Of a stretch of 64,000 nucleotides of DNA, positions 26,701 through 34,449 are shown one piece after another. Source of the DNA: Collinsella sp. (GTDB lineage: Bacteria; Actinomycetota; Coriobacteriia; Coriobacteriales; Coriobacteriaceae); NCBI GenBank assembly GCA_019414515.1, contig DXLX01000018.1, positions 1 to 64,000 on the forward strand. Reading direction: 5' to 3'. Numbering within the stretch: the first letter of the stretch is position 1; each line of letters opens with the position of its first letter. The notes beneath the pieces were generated by a model. That model was not told the origin of the DNA and searched no databases. It was given only the letters and a program-made list of their open reading frames with translations. Made by a program: the position numbers and the translations under genes.

Positions 26701-29700
26701 GGTGATGGTGGTCTCGATGGTGTAGGTCTTGCCATCGTAGGTGATGCCGTTGCCGGCGTCGCCCTTGACCTCGCGCAGCGTGTAGGTGTGCTCGCCGGCA
26801 GCGGTGTACTCGATGGGGCTCATCTTGATCTTGCCGCGGGCATCGTTCTTGCCGGTGGCAACAACATCGTTGCCCTCGACGAGCTCGAAGGAGAACTCGC
26901 CTTCCTTGAGATCGCGCCCGGTCAGGACCTTGGTCGCCGTGATCTGATCAGTAACACTGAAGCTCTTGGGGGTTACGGTGTAGGCGTTCTCGAAGGTCGC
27001 CTTGTCAACATTCTGCAGCTTGTGCTCCACGCTGAGGGTGCCATCGTTGTTATCCTTGACGGTGGTCACAATAGTGTACTCAGCGGTGCTGTAAGTAATG
27101 CCATTTTCGGTGGTGCCGGCCTTGGCCTCGCGCAGTATGTAGGTGTGCTCGCCAGCCGCAGTGTAGGTGACAGGATCCATTACGATCTTGCCGTCGGCAT
27201 TGTTGGTACCGGTGGCGACCACGTTATTGCCCTCGACGAGCTCGAAACGGAACTCGCCAGCCTTGAGGTCGCGCCCGTCCAGGACCTTGTCCGCGGTGAT
27301 CAGGTCGGTGACGCTGGAGCTCTTGGGGGTCACGTTGTAGGAGTTCTTGAACTCGGCAACCTTGACGTCCTTCAGAACATGCGTGGCACTGAGCGTACCG
27401 TCGCCGTTATCGGTGATGGTCGTCACGATGGTGAACTTGGCATCACTGTAGGTGACGCCCTTGCTGGTGGTTCCGCCGTTAACCTCGCGCAGCGTGTAGG
27501 TGTGCGTTCCAGCCTTGTCGTACTTCACGGGGCTCATCGTAATCGTGCCGTCGGCGGCGTTCTTGCCGGTGGCAACGACCTTGGCGTCCTTGCCCTCGCC
27601 CTCGACGAGCTCGAAGGAGAACTCGCCCTCAGTCATGTCGCGCCCGGTCAGGACCTTGGTCGCGGTGATCCGATCCTCGACAGGCTTCACGTTATAGGCA
27701 TTGGTGAACGTAAATGCCACATCGCCGTCTGGCTTGTGGGATACGCTCAGATTACCCTTGCCGTCATCGATCACGGTGTAGGAAACCTTGCGCGTGGCGT
27801 TGGCGTCGTTGGTCACGCCAGCAACCTTACCGGACTCGGTCACGGTGTAGGTAAAGGTGTGCTCGCGCTTCTCGCGCTTCTCGCCCAGAGCCTTGTTAAG
27901 GTCGTCGAGCGTAAAGGCGATCTTGCCAAAGTCGACCTTGCCCTTGGCATCATTGGTTACGCTCGCGTTCGCGGGCATGGGTGCGCCCTCTTCACCGGTC
28001 ACGGTAAAGGTGAACTTGCCGGCAATGTCAGCCGGGGTCAGGCCATTAGGAACCTGCAGATTCTTCTTGCCCACAAGCGATGCCTCGGCAGGCGCGGCAG
28101 TGTAGGTGTTCACGAACTCGTTGCCGGCATCGCCGTAGACAGCCGTCGCCGTCAGGGTACCATCGCCGTTGTCGACAACGGTTACACATGCGTCAATTGC
28201 CGACACGGTGGCGCTCACGCCCGCATGCAGCTTGCCGGTCTGCTCGGCAGCAATGTAATGAATGGTCCACGTCGGTTTGTCTGAGCTAGCATCAAGCGAT
28301 GCCTTGCCTTCCTCGACCAGCTTGGCGAGCGACTTGGTCGTGTACGTCAGCGGACCGAACTCAACCTTGCCACCCTTGTTGGCTGCATTCAACAGAACCT
28401 CGTCGTGCCCCGCATAGCTCAGTGCAAACTTGAATTCGTCATCGGCCATCGGACGCCCTGAGAGCGTCTTGGTAGCCTCAAGAGTCAGCGGGGTTTCCGT
28501 CTTGGCGCTATAAGTGTTCTTGAACTCGCGCTCGCCCGAGATCTTTTCAACGTCAGCCTTAAGCCCACCCGTGGCCTCAACCGTCACGGTCACTTTGAAC
28601 GTGGCAACGTTATCGCTGTAGGTGATGCCACCGGCGTCGCCCTTGACCTCGCGGACCTCATAGGTGTACTCGCCCGGCTTGTTGAAGGTGATCTCGCCGA
28701 AGTCAATGGCAGCCTTGCCCTTGCCGTCCGGGTCGGGTTTGTGCACGGTCGCGTCCGTGGATGCAGGCATCGGAGCGTCATTCTTGGGCGTCGCGGAGAG
28801 CTCAAACTTAAACTCATCCGTATCCGTCCAGTCGCGGCCCTCGAGCGCCTTGGTCAGGCCAAAGCTCGTCTTGGTATCCACCGTTGCCGGCGTCACGTTA
28901 AAGCTGATCTTGCCGTTGTTGCCCAGGTGAACGTCAACCTCCGTGGCGTCCGACTTGGCAGACGTGTTGTTCCACTTGGGATTGAGCACGTCGGCCGCGG
29001 TACCAGTAGGGTTGCCGCCCACGAGTTCCTTGGTGGTATGAAGTTCGTCAATAAAGGCTAGTCGCGCGGTTCCCTCACTAAACGACAGGTTGCCGCTCGC
29101 ATCGCGCACGATTGCGCCCTCAAACTGCGCGGCATGTCCACCGGTAAACTCAATAATAGCTGTGCGGGGCTCGACCTTACTGTCTGTGCCTTTCGCCTCG
29201 AACTCATCCTTGTAGTAATAGATGCCCTCGGCAGCCAGCGAGCCCGTCGCAGGCGTTGTGCAGTTCTTATCCACATAAATGGGAGTCTGCTTCTGGAAAT
29301 AGTAATAACGGTTGGAATCGGCGGGCTCAAAGTTCGCAATCGTATCGCCCAGCGTGCCGCCATTCCACTTGTTCGCGTAGAAGTTAACGGTCTTGGAGCC
29401 GTCCTCCGCGGTGATCGTATTGCTCTTGATGTAGTCCTTAAGCCCCACTACCTGCTCAGGCGTAAACAGATTATCGAGCGCGTCTTTCTTAACGCTCGAG
29501 GTGTAGTTCACCTGGATGGGCTCAGTATTGTCGACCGTAAGAACACCATCGGTGATCTTAAATTGGCGCAGCGGAATCAGCGACGCGGGAATCTTGACTG
29601 TTACGATATCGCCGGTCTGAGGCTTGCCCTCTTCGGCATGCTGAACGGTGATGACCAGGTTCGCGGCGGCACCAGTAAATGTATAGGTATCGACGTTGCC

Positions 29701-30975
29701 TTCGGTCTTCATTTTCAGATCGTCAAACGTCTCGCCGTTGTACACGACAGATGTAAAGTTGTCGACCTGCATAAAGTCACCCAGCTTATCGGTGAACGTA
29801 ATGTAGCCGGACTCATGCTCGCCATAACCGCCATGGACCTCTGTCGGGTAACCAGCCTGGATAATGCTTCCCGAGATCTCTTCGAAGATCTTCTCGAGCT
29901 CGTCGGCGCTGGTTGCCGACTTGTAGTAATCGGAGTTTTCCGCACGTGTGCCATAGTCGATGACCCACTTTTCACGGCGGCCCTCATAAGTAATGCTTGA
30001 CGAGGCGCTCGGATAGTTGCTCGACACAGCATGCATGAACTTATTCTCTCTGCTTGTGCCTTCAGCCGTGGGGACGGCACTGGGGTTTACGCCGCTAAAG
30101 ATACCGATCGTATAAATGTCGGCACCTTTATCCTTGATCTTCTTGGCGGTGTTGACGGCGCTATTTGCCACCTCGTTCTCAAAGTCGCTGTAACTCGTAG
30201 GCGAGCCATCGGTGAAGAAGACGACGATCTTCTTGGCGTCGGCGCGACCAAGCGAAAATTGCTCATCAGCCAGCTCCAAGCCATAGTCGGCGCGCGTGGA
30301 ACCGTCAGGACTGATAGAGTTGACCGTGCTCTTTAGGCTCTCCGCACCTTTGTCCTTGCAGGGCGTCAGATTCTTCATGGTCTGCGAATAGTTGCAGGTG
30401 GGTCCCCACCAACCATCGCGATATGTTTTGTTGCCAACCTCAGTAGTCTTATCGCCTGCAAACTTAACGATGGCAACCTGATGCTGTTTGGATTCATCTG
30501 TGATGCTTTGGTTTTGCGTGGCGATGGTGTCAATAAAGCGATTGGCGGCCGTCTTCAGCGCATCGATGCGCTTGGTGGAGCCTCCGTCGCCCATAGGATC
30601 ACTCATCGAGCCAGAAGCATCCAACACCATCACAATATCGAGCGGTTTTCCGGAAATCGTCGTATCGGATGTCGAAGAGATGGCCGACAACGTGGTCAGG
30701 AAATCCGAATCTCCGTTCTCGACCGCCTTGACCGTCTTGTCGGTCCAGATTCGGCCGACGTTTTGAGTTGTTACTTCTTTGCCGTCATAGCCGCCGGCCC
30801 AGAACTTCCAGTGGTTGCTGGTGTCGGGGTCGACGACCGTCCCGGTCGCTGTCGGTCCGTCCATTCCTGTGCTGGACCTGGCGTTGGCCTCGGGCAGCAT
30901 GGCAAATGCTGCAGCCGGCAACACCAGCACTACGGCCAGTATCACCGCCAAGAGACCCCTCGTGTACTTACTCAT
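23689..30975 (-). CDS. Giant VWA plus pilin-isopeptide-repeat surface protein (frameshifted near its end)
   Basis: 2428 aa in the intact frame. A signal peptide (1-32; LAVILAVVLVLPAAAFA) is followed by a von Willebrand A domain (about 85-370) with a complete MIDAS start, DASGSM, and later FTDGSP. Then come about thirteen repeats of the Spy0128/FctA pilin-linkage type, each opening with a K-x-L-x-GR-x(4-5)-EF-x-F strand and closing near E-x-x-F-x-N-x-Y, as expected for Lys-Asn isopeptide-bonded domains. Three kinds of repeat alternate; repeats 5-7 are near copies even at DNA level (about 26.4-27.7 kb). The protein would act as a tip adhesin or long stalk. The cell-wall sorting signal is out of frame. 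Ribosome site AGAAGGGAGA; monocistronic. Confidence 0.88.
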   Translation of the reverse strand: MSKYTRGLLAVILAVVLVLPAAAFAMLPEANARSSTGMDGPTATGTVVDPDTSNHWKFWAGGYDGKEVTTQNVGRIWTDKTVKAVENGDSDFLTTLSAISSTSDTTISGKPLDIVMVLDASGSMSDPMGDGGSTKRIDALKTAANRFIDTIATQNQSITDESKQHQVAIVKFAGDKTTEVGNKTYRDGWWGPTCNYSQTMKNLTPCKDKGAESLKSTVNSISPDGSTRADYGLELADEQFSLGRADAKKIVVFFTDGSPTSYSDFENEVANSAVNTAKKIKDKGADIYTIGIFSGVNPSAVPTAEGTSRENKFMHAVSSNYPSASSSITYEGRREKWVIDYGTRAENSDYYKSATSADELEKIFEEISGSIIQAGYPTEVHGGYGEHESGYITFTDKLGDFMQVDNFTSVVYNGETFDDLKMKTEGNVDTYTFTGAAANLVITVQHAEEGKPQTGDIVTVKIPASLIPLRQFKITDGVLTVDNTEPIQVNYTSSVKKDALDNLFTPEQVVGLKDYIKSNTITAEDGSKTVNFYANKWNGGTLGDTIANFEPADSNRYYYFQKQTPIYVDKNCTTPATGSLAAEGIYYYKDEFEAKGTDSKVEPRTAIIEFTGGHAAQFEGAIVRDASGNLSFSEGTARLAFIDELHTTKELVGGNPTGTAADVLNPKWNNTSAKSDATEVDVHLGNNGKISFNVTPATVDTKTSFGLTKALEGRDWTDTDEFKFELSATPKNDAPMPASTDATVHKPDPDGKGKAAIDFGEITFNKPGEYTYEVREVKGDAGGITYSDNVATFKVTVTVEATGGLKADVEKISGEREFKNTYSAKTETPLTLEATKTLSGRPMADDEFKFALSYAGHDEVLLNAANKGGKVEFGPLTYTTKSLAKLVEEGKASLDASSDKPTWTIHYIAAEQTGKLHAGVSATVSAIDACVTVVDNGDGTLTATAVYGDAGNEFVNTYTAAPAEASLVGKKNLQVPNGLTPADIAGKFTFTVTGEEGAPMPANASVTNDAKGKVDFGKIAFTLDDLNKALGEKREKREHTFTYTVTESGKVAGVTNDANATRKVSYTVIDDGKGNLSVSHKPDGDVAFTFTNAYNVKPVEDRITATKVLTGRDMTEGEFSFELVEGEGKDAKVVATGKNAADGTITMSPVKYDKAGTHTYTLREVNGGTTSKGVTYSDAKFTIVTTITDNGDGTLSATHVLKDVKVAEFKNSYNVTPKSSSVTDLITADKVLDGRDLKAGEFRFELVEGNNVVATGTNNADGKIVMDPVTYTAAGEHTYILREAKAGTTENGITYSTAEYTIVTTVKDNNDGTLSVEHKLQNVDKATFENAYTVTPKSFSVTDQITATKVLTGRDLKEGEFSFELVEGNDVVATGKNDARGKIKMSPIEYTAAGEHTYTLREVKGDAGNGITYDGKTYTIETTITDKGDGALEAKHVLKGDGEAKFSNSYKPNPGEFSVTDQITATKSLTGRDLKDGEFSFELVEGEDEDAKVVATGTNAADGKITMNAVKYTEAGKHAYTLREIKGGTTSKGITYSDAKYTIETTITDNGDGTLKAEHVLKDATAATFKNTYSVAPLDAELDFDLGKVISGRDWTDGDEFSFTITAPEDAPLPDPATVTVSKKDAKDGIAAIKFGKIHYAAAGTYKYEIRENAGSTVGLTYDAHVATAEVTVTENGDGSLTANVTKKENGRFTNTYRTELNYTAAGGLWLSKYLDGRPMTEGQFTFTVTPADDASARALGLLPGANSFKSPAAAEATVGLIDILAGHEVIFTQADAGKTFTYTVAEKNDGQPGYTYDDAVRTVTIAIADDTAGTLAATTTVSGGPEGTHETVHKSGENKVEKALVPFHNSYSATTNTPGGTAAQVVATKTLTGRPMADGEFWFGIAYQGELVAYENLKPNIGGHVSFDTLHYDTKMLANLEAAGLAHRTDKDGKLAWTINYTAYEDLFGLPNGVSATTWSFGFKVIVVDNGDGTLTATVDYGGVEPLFENVYGAEAVDAALTGTKKLQAAEGLTPVDITGKFTFTVTADEAGAPMPERTTATNDAAGNVGFGKIHFTLEDLNRALGVTDDATDKAEADEADEAEANAGEAEVDADAADTDESNDESEPAAPTAPRSHTFTYTVTESGSAPGVTNDANAMRKVSYTVTDDGTGHLRVVREGDDGAAFTFTNTYGVAPTDSSVTDQVKTVKRLTGRDLAAGEFTFELLEDGVVVASGTNDVDGNVTLSPIRYEAPGTHTYMLREACPNALGLHKGVTYDGATYTVVTTVSDNGGGTLTATHKLEGTTESAGFTNKYHAMPTQVSIGAIKVLEGRELKKDEFSFKLVGEDIESTVTNDADGKINFDKFEYDEPGTYVYTVSEVKGDEAGMTYDKSVFTATVNVVDDGEGNLKASVTYTKGDKSVEGIVFNNTYKKPRLLRRHPIPARPRP

Positions 30976-31076
30976 CGCGTCTCCCTTCTCGCGGTCTCAG
31001 ACCTTGCAACAGCCTAAAGTTACGAAATGAGACACAATTTGGGCAGGTGACACATGCTCCAGATTCTGCTTTGGGC

Positions 31077-31094
31077 GTGAGACAAATGTCTCAC
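31077..31094. promoter_or_regulatory. TGAGACA palindrome upstream of the giant surface-protein gene
   Basis: GTGAGACAAATGTCTCAC is a palindrome with 8-bp arms and a 2-base centre, about 100 bp before the start codon at 30975. Further TGAGACA half sites lie at about 31027-31033 and 31101-31107. Spacing and repetition look like an operator for a dimeric regulator. The rest of the gene-free stretch 30976-31693 holds this site, structured element copies 3 and 4, and a hairpin before the hydrogenase genes. Confidence 0.55.
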
Positions 31095-31201
31095 CAAAGT
31101 TGAGACACGGCGTTTTCGCAGGAAAACAGGTGCGACTCGGAGCCATCAGGCAAAAATGATTTGTTTTCCTCCGTCCCCGGGGAATCAATTGGTGGTGCTC
31201 A

Positions 31202-31360
31202 CCACGAAACTGGCCCATCTACTACGTTTGACCCGATACCCCCGACCATAACCGCGTTTCATGGAAAACCGCAGACGTTCTACCTGCGGTTTTGTTTTTG
31301 CGTAATTCGCCGTGGTTGGGGACAGCGGCCTAAACGTAGTAGATGGGCCCATTTCGTGGC
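31202..31360 (+). repeat. Three-stem structured intergenic element, copy 3
   Basis: Outer arms 31202-31229 and 31332-31360 share the CCCATCTACTACGTTT/AAACGTAGTAGATGGG core and an outer CCACGAAA/TTTCGTGG extension. The inner stem pairs CCCCCGACCATA with CGTGGTTGGGG. The centre (31265-31299) is AAAACCGCAG-acgttcta-CCTGCGGTTTT-GTTTTT. Highly similar to copy 2, 8 kb away on the other side of the giant surface-protein gene. Confidence 0.85.
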
Positions 31361-31454
31361 AGACGGGTCACGTGACAGCCCTCGCAAGGCCAAAATGACC
31401 CGATTCCCTCTGTCCACGGGAGATCAAGGGCTGTTACGGATATGGTGTCATTTC

Positions 31455-31606
31455 AAAACTATGCCGGATTACGGAGCCAAAGTCGGGGCCCTCATCCATA
31501 CCACCATTTTTTGAAAAACGGCAGGCTATCTACCTGCGGTTTTGTTTTTGCGTTTTTCTGCATGGTGGGAGGTTCGCTATCCAGCCCCGTAATCCGGCAT
31601 AGTTTT
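31455..31606 (+). repeat. Three-stem structured intergenic element, copy 4
   Basis: Outer arms 31455-31474 and 31587-31606 are perfect over 20 bp (AAAACTATGCCGGATTACGG), sharing ACTATGCCGG with copy 1. The inner stem pairs ATACCACCATT with GCATGGTGGGA, different bases from copies 2 and 3 but still complementary. The centre (about 31514-31549) is AACGGCAGG-ctatcta-CCTGCGGTTTTGTTTTT. Confidence 0.85.
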
Positions 31607-31639
31607 GTTCGTGGCAGCCCAACCGCGCGCTCACGCGCG

Positions 31640-31672
31640 GGGCCGGTGGGGCATTTTTGCCCCTCCGGCCCC
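31640..31672 (-). terminator. GC-rich hairpin after the hydrogenase operon
   Basis: On the minus strand GGCCGGAGGGGC pairs with GCCCCACCGGCC around AAAAAT, about 20 bases downstream of the last operon gene. There is no U tract, so termination is uncertain. Confidence 0.4.
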
Positions 31673-31693
31673 TATTCCAGCTCTATTCCAGCG

Positions 31694-32035
31694 CTACTCC
31701 GGCTTAGTTTCTACCGTGGGAGTCTTGTCCGCTGCGACTGGGGTGCGGGCGGTGTCCATAGTCAGGCAGTGCTTGGGGCAGCTCTCGATGCACTCACCGC
31801 ACACCACACAGGCATACGGGTCGATCGACCACGTTCCACCCTTGCGATCGACCGCGAGCGCGCCCGCCGGACAGCGACGCGCACACATGCCGCAGCAGAT
31901 ACACACGTCCATGTCGTTGACGATATGCCCGCGCAAGCGCTCGGGTGCCGCGAGCTTCTCCTGCGGATAGCACACCGTTACCGGCTGCTTGACCATAGAG
32001 CCCAAGGCCGTCTTGGCAAATGTCAGCAAACTCAT
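31694..32035 (-). CDS. Ech hydrogenase ferredoxin-like subunit (EchF type)
   Basis: 113 aa polyferredoxin with two [4Fe-4S] motifs, CICCGMCARRCP and CVVCGECIESCP, at about residues 46-86. In group 4 [NiFe] hydrogenases this subunit carries electrons from soluble ferredoxin to the small subunit. The C-terminal 20 residues are a Thr/Pro/Lys-rich tail. It is the last gene of the operon, 7 bases after the large-subunit stop, behind GAAAGGTAGG. Confidence 0.9.
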   Translation of the reverse strand: MSLLTFAKTALGSMVKQPVTVCYPQEKLAAPERLRGHIVNDMDVCICCGMCARRCPAGALAVDRKGGTWSIDPYACVVCGECIESCPKHCLTMDTARTPVAADKTPTVETKPE

Positions 32036-32042
32036 GCCGCGC

Positions 32043-33131
32043 CTACCTTTCCGTGCAGCTAATGCAGGGGTCGATGGTCAGGATAATCATGGGCACGTTG
32101 GCAAGGAGTACGCCCTGCAGCGCATGCGTCAGACCCGCCAAGTTCTGCGACGTCGGCGTGCGCACGCGGAAACGGTCCAGGTTCTTGGTGCCGTTGCCGC
32201 GCACATAGTAATACGCCTCGCCGCGCGGCTGCTCAATCACAACCTCGCCGCGCGCGCCGTCGGCCGGCGTAAGCTTGGTGCGCCCGCCAATCCCGTCGTG
32301 CGGAATCTTGCCCACAAGCTCCTTAATGATGTCCATGGCCTGCGTGACCTCGGCGCAACGCACCTGGCAGCGGGCATAGCAATCGCCATCGGTAGCAACG
32401 ATGGGCTCAAACGCGGCCAAGTCCGCATAGGCGCCGTCACCGAACATGCGCACGTCGTAGTCCACGCCCGAGGCGCGGCCGAACGGACCGACCATCGAAA
32501 GCTCCAGCGCGTCTTTCTTGCTGATCACGCCCACGCCATGCAGGCGCTCGCCGCAGCTGTTGTCGTCCAAAAACGTATGCACCAGGGCCTCGTAGTCGGG
32601 GCGCATGGCGTCGAGCGTCTCGACAATGCCCGCCAGCTCGGAGTCCTCGATATCGTGCTTAAGGCCGCCGATCTCGTTAATCGACAGAATCACGCGCCCG
32701 CCGCAAGTGCTCTCAAAGATCTTGAGGATCTGCTCGCGCAGGGTCCACGACCGATAGAACAGCGCCTCGAAGCCAAAGGCGTCGGCGAGCAGGCCCAGCC
32801 ACAGCAGATGTGAGTGGATGCGCGAAAGCTCGTGCAAAATGGTGCGGATATACTGCACGCGGCCGGACACCTCGATGCCGAGCATACGCTCACAGGCGCT
32901 GGCATAGCCGCAGCTGTGGCCCACGGCGCAGATGCCGCAGATGCGCTCGGCGATGTAGCCAAACTGGTGCATGTCACGCTTTTCGGTGAGCTTCTCGAGT
33001 CCGCGGTGCACAAAACCGATCTGCGGAATTGCCTCGATGACGCGGTCGTCCTCGATCACCAGGTCCAGATGAAGCGGCTCGGGCAGCACCGGGTGCTGCG
33101 GGCCAAACGGAATAACGGAGCGATGTGCCAT
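32043..33131 (-). CDS. Group 4 [NiFe] hydrogenase large subunit (EchE type)
   Basis: 362 aa. All four nickel-ligand cysteines are present: R63-I-C65-G-I-C68 near the N-terminus and D354-P-C356-I-S-C359-T-E-R362 at the very C-terminus. The ligands distinguish it from the related NuoD/49-kDa respiratory subunit. It reduces protons to H2 using electrons from the ferredoxin and NuoB-like subunits. Unusually the protein stops at the Arg of the DPCxxCxxR motif, so there is no C-terminal peptide for a hydrogenase protease to remove. No hyp maturation genes lie in this window. GGAGG lies upstream of ATG 33131. Confidence 0.94.
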   Translation of the reverse strand: MAHRSVIPFGPQHPVLPEPLHLDLVIEDDRVIEAIPQIGFVHRGLEKLTEKRDMHQFGYIAERICGICAVGHSCGYASACERMLGIEVSGRVQYIRTILHELSRIHSHLLWLGLLADAFGFEALFYRSWTLREQILKIFESTCGGRVILSINEIGGLKHDIEDSELAGIVETLDAMRPDYEALVHTFLDDNSCGERLHGVGVISKKDALELSMVGPFGRASGVDYDVRMFGDGAYADLAAFEPIVATDGDCYARCQVRCAEVTQAMDIIKELVGKIPHDGIGGRTKLTPADGARGEVVIEQPRGEAYYYVRGNGTKNLDRFRVRTPTSQNLAGLTHALQGVLLANVPMIILTIDPCISCTER

Positions 33132-33136
33132 GGGCC

Positions 33137-33856
33137 TTACGCCTCCTTTTTCTGCTTGTCGCGGGCGGCCTTGGCGGCAAGCGCCGCGCGGACCTTGGCT
33201 GCTTTCTCGGGATCCATGGCAGCGAGCTTTGCCTCCATCTCGGCAGCCTTGAGCGCGGCCTTCGCAGCAGTTTCATCGTGCTGAGCATCGGAGCCGGCAG
33301 CCGCAGCGGACTGGGCGCTCGCCGCAGCCGAAGCATCGCCGGCACTCGCAGCGCTCTCCCCTGCAGCAGCCGCAGCCGCGGCGGACTTCTCGGCAGCGGC
33401 CTTGCGCGCCTTGGCCTCGGCGGCGGCACGCACCTTCATGGCCTTCTCGCGCGCGGCCTTCACCTCGGGCGTGATAACGCTCATGGGCTCGGCAGTCGAG
33501 ACCTGGTAGAAAAAGCCCTTAAAGTCGATCTGCATGTCGGTGATGGCAAGACCAAACAGGTCGTGCGCCTCGTTTTCAAACGGGAATACCGCCGGATAGT
33601 ACGAGCTGATGGACGGAATCTCCTGGTACTGGTCGATACCCTCGACCACCAGATTCTCAATCGCATAGTTTCCGTCCCGCGCGGTCTGCTCCTGAGCAGC
33701 ACGAACGTTGATAAACGTATAGACCAAGCGATACGTGCCGTCGTCGACGTTGCGCTCGGCGTGCATTTGCACAAAGCGCGCGCCGACGCCCTTGAGCACC
33801 TGAACATGCGGCAGGAGCTCGTCGATCCCGACGGTGGTATAGATAGCCTTTTGCAT
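33137..33856 (-). CDS. Hydrogenase subunit related to NuoC (EchD type)
   Basis: 239 aa. The first 125 residues are the 30-kDa/NuoC-like domain (ISSYYPAVFPFENEAHDLFGLAI; only part quoted as motif FENEAHDLFG). The rest (about 130-239) is an Ala/Lys/Glu-rich, probably helical tail not expected in EchD; it may be a coiled coil that contacts other subunits. The start codon overlaps the stop of the small-subunit gene (TAATG), so translation is coupled. The next gene begins 5 bases downstream. Confidence 0.87.
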   Translation of the reverse strand: MQKAIYTTVGIDELLPHVQVLKGVGARFVQMHAERNVDDGTYRLVYTFINVRAAQEQTARDGNYAIENLVVEGIDQYQEIPSISSYYPAVFPFENEAHDLFGLAITDMQIDFKGFFYQVSTAEPMSVITPEVKAAREKAMKVRAAAEAKARKAAAEKSAAAAAAAGESAASAGDASAAASAQSAAAAGSDAQHDETAAKAALKAAEMEAKLAAMDPEKAAKVRAALAAKAARDKQKKEA

Positions 33857-34437
33857 TACTTGGCCTCCTTTGCAGCGGCGGGCGCACCGTCAGCCGCGCC
33901 TGCGTCGACACCGGCCCCGGCCCCCGCAGCAGCTACAAACCCGTCCTCGCCTAGCTCAACGCCACCATCCCAGGTAGCGGCGCCGCCCACGGTAAGCGGG
34001 TCACCGCCAGCGCGCATCACGGCCTCCTTCTGGTCCAGAATGCCGCACGCCTCCACAATGGCGTCGATCACCGTCTCGGGGCGAATGGCGCACCCGGGCG
34101 CGTACACGTCCACGGGAATCGCGCGGTCCACGCCGCCGATCACGTTATAGGCATCGCGGAACACGCCGCCCGAACACGCGCAGATGCCGCAGGCCACCAC
34201 GCACTTGGGCTCGAGCATCTGGTTGTAGATCTGGCGCACGACGGGCAGGTTCTGGGCATTGACCGACCCCGTCACCAAAAAGATATCCGCATGCTTGGGG
34301 TTGCCAGTGTTGACCACGCCAAAGCGCTCCGCATCGAACAGCGGCGTGAGCGAGGCCAGCACCTCGATATCGCATCCGTTGCAACTCGAGCCGTCGTAAT
34401 GAATAACCCACGGCGAGCGCGACATTTTATGATCCAT
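33856..34437 (-). CDS. Hydrogenase small subunit, NuoB-like (EchC type)
   Basis: 193 aa. The proximal [4Fe-4S] ligands are in SSCNGCDIE (two Cys), VACGICACSGG and APGCAIRPE, the NuoB/HycG/EchC pattern. This subunit passes electrons to the nickel site in the large subunit. Residues about 150-193 form a Gly/Ala/Asp-rich extension. The gene follows the fused membrane subunit by 12 bases, with GGAGG nine bases before ATG 34437. Confidence 0.93.
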   Translation of the reverse strand: MDHKMSRSPWVIHYDGSSCNGCDIEVLASLTPLFDAERFGVVNTGNPKHADIFLVTGSVNAQNLPVVRQIYNQMLEPKCVVACGICACSGGVFRDAYNVIGGVDRAIPVDVYAPGCAIRPETVIDAIVEACGILDQKEAVMRAGGDPLTVGGAATWDGGVELGEDGFVAAAGAGAGVDAGAADGAPAAAKEAK

Positions 34438-34449
34438 GGATGCTGCCTC

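Noticed and set aside
24088..28284. Long open frames antisense to the giant surface-protein gene
   Set aside because: They mirror the repeat structure of the real gene, have GC-rich antisense codon use, no ribosome sites and no recognisable domains.
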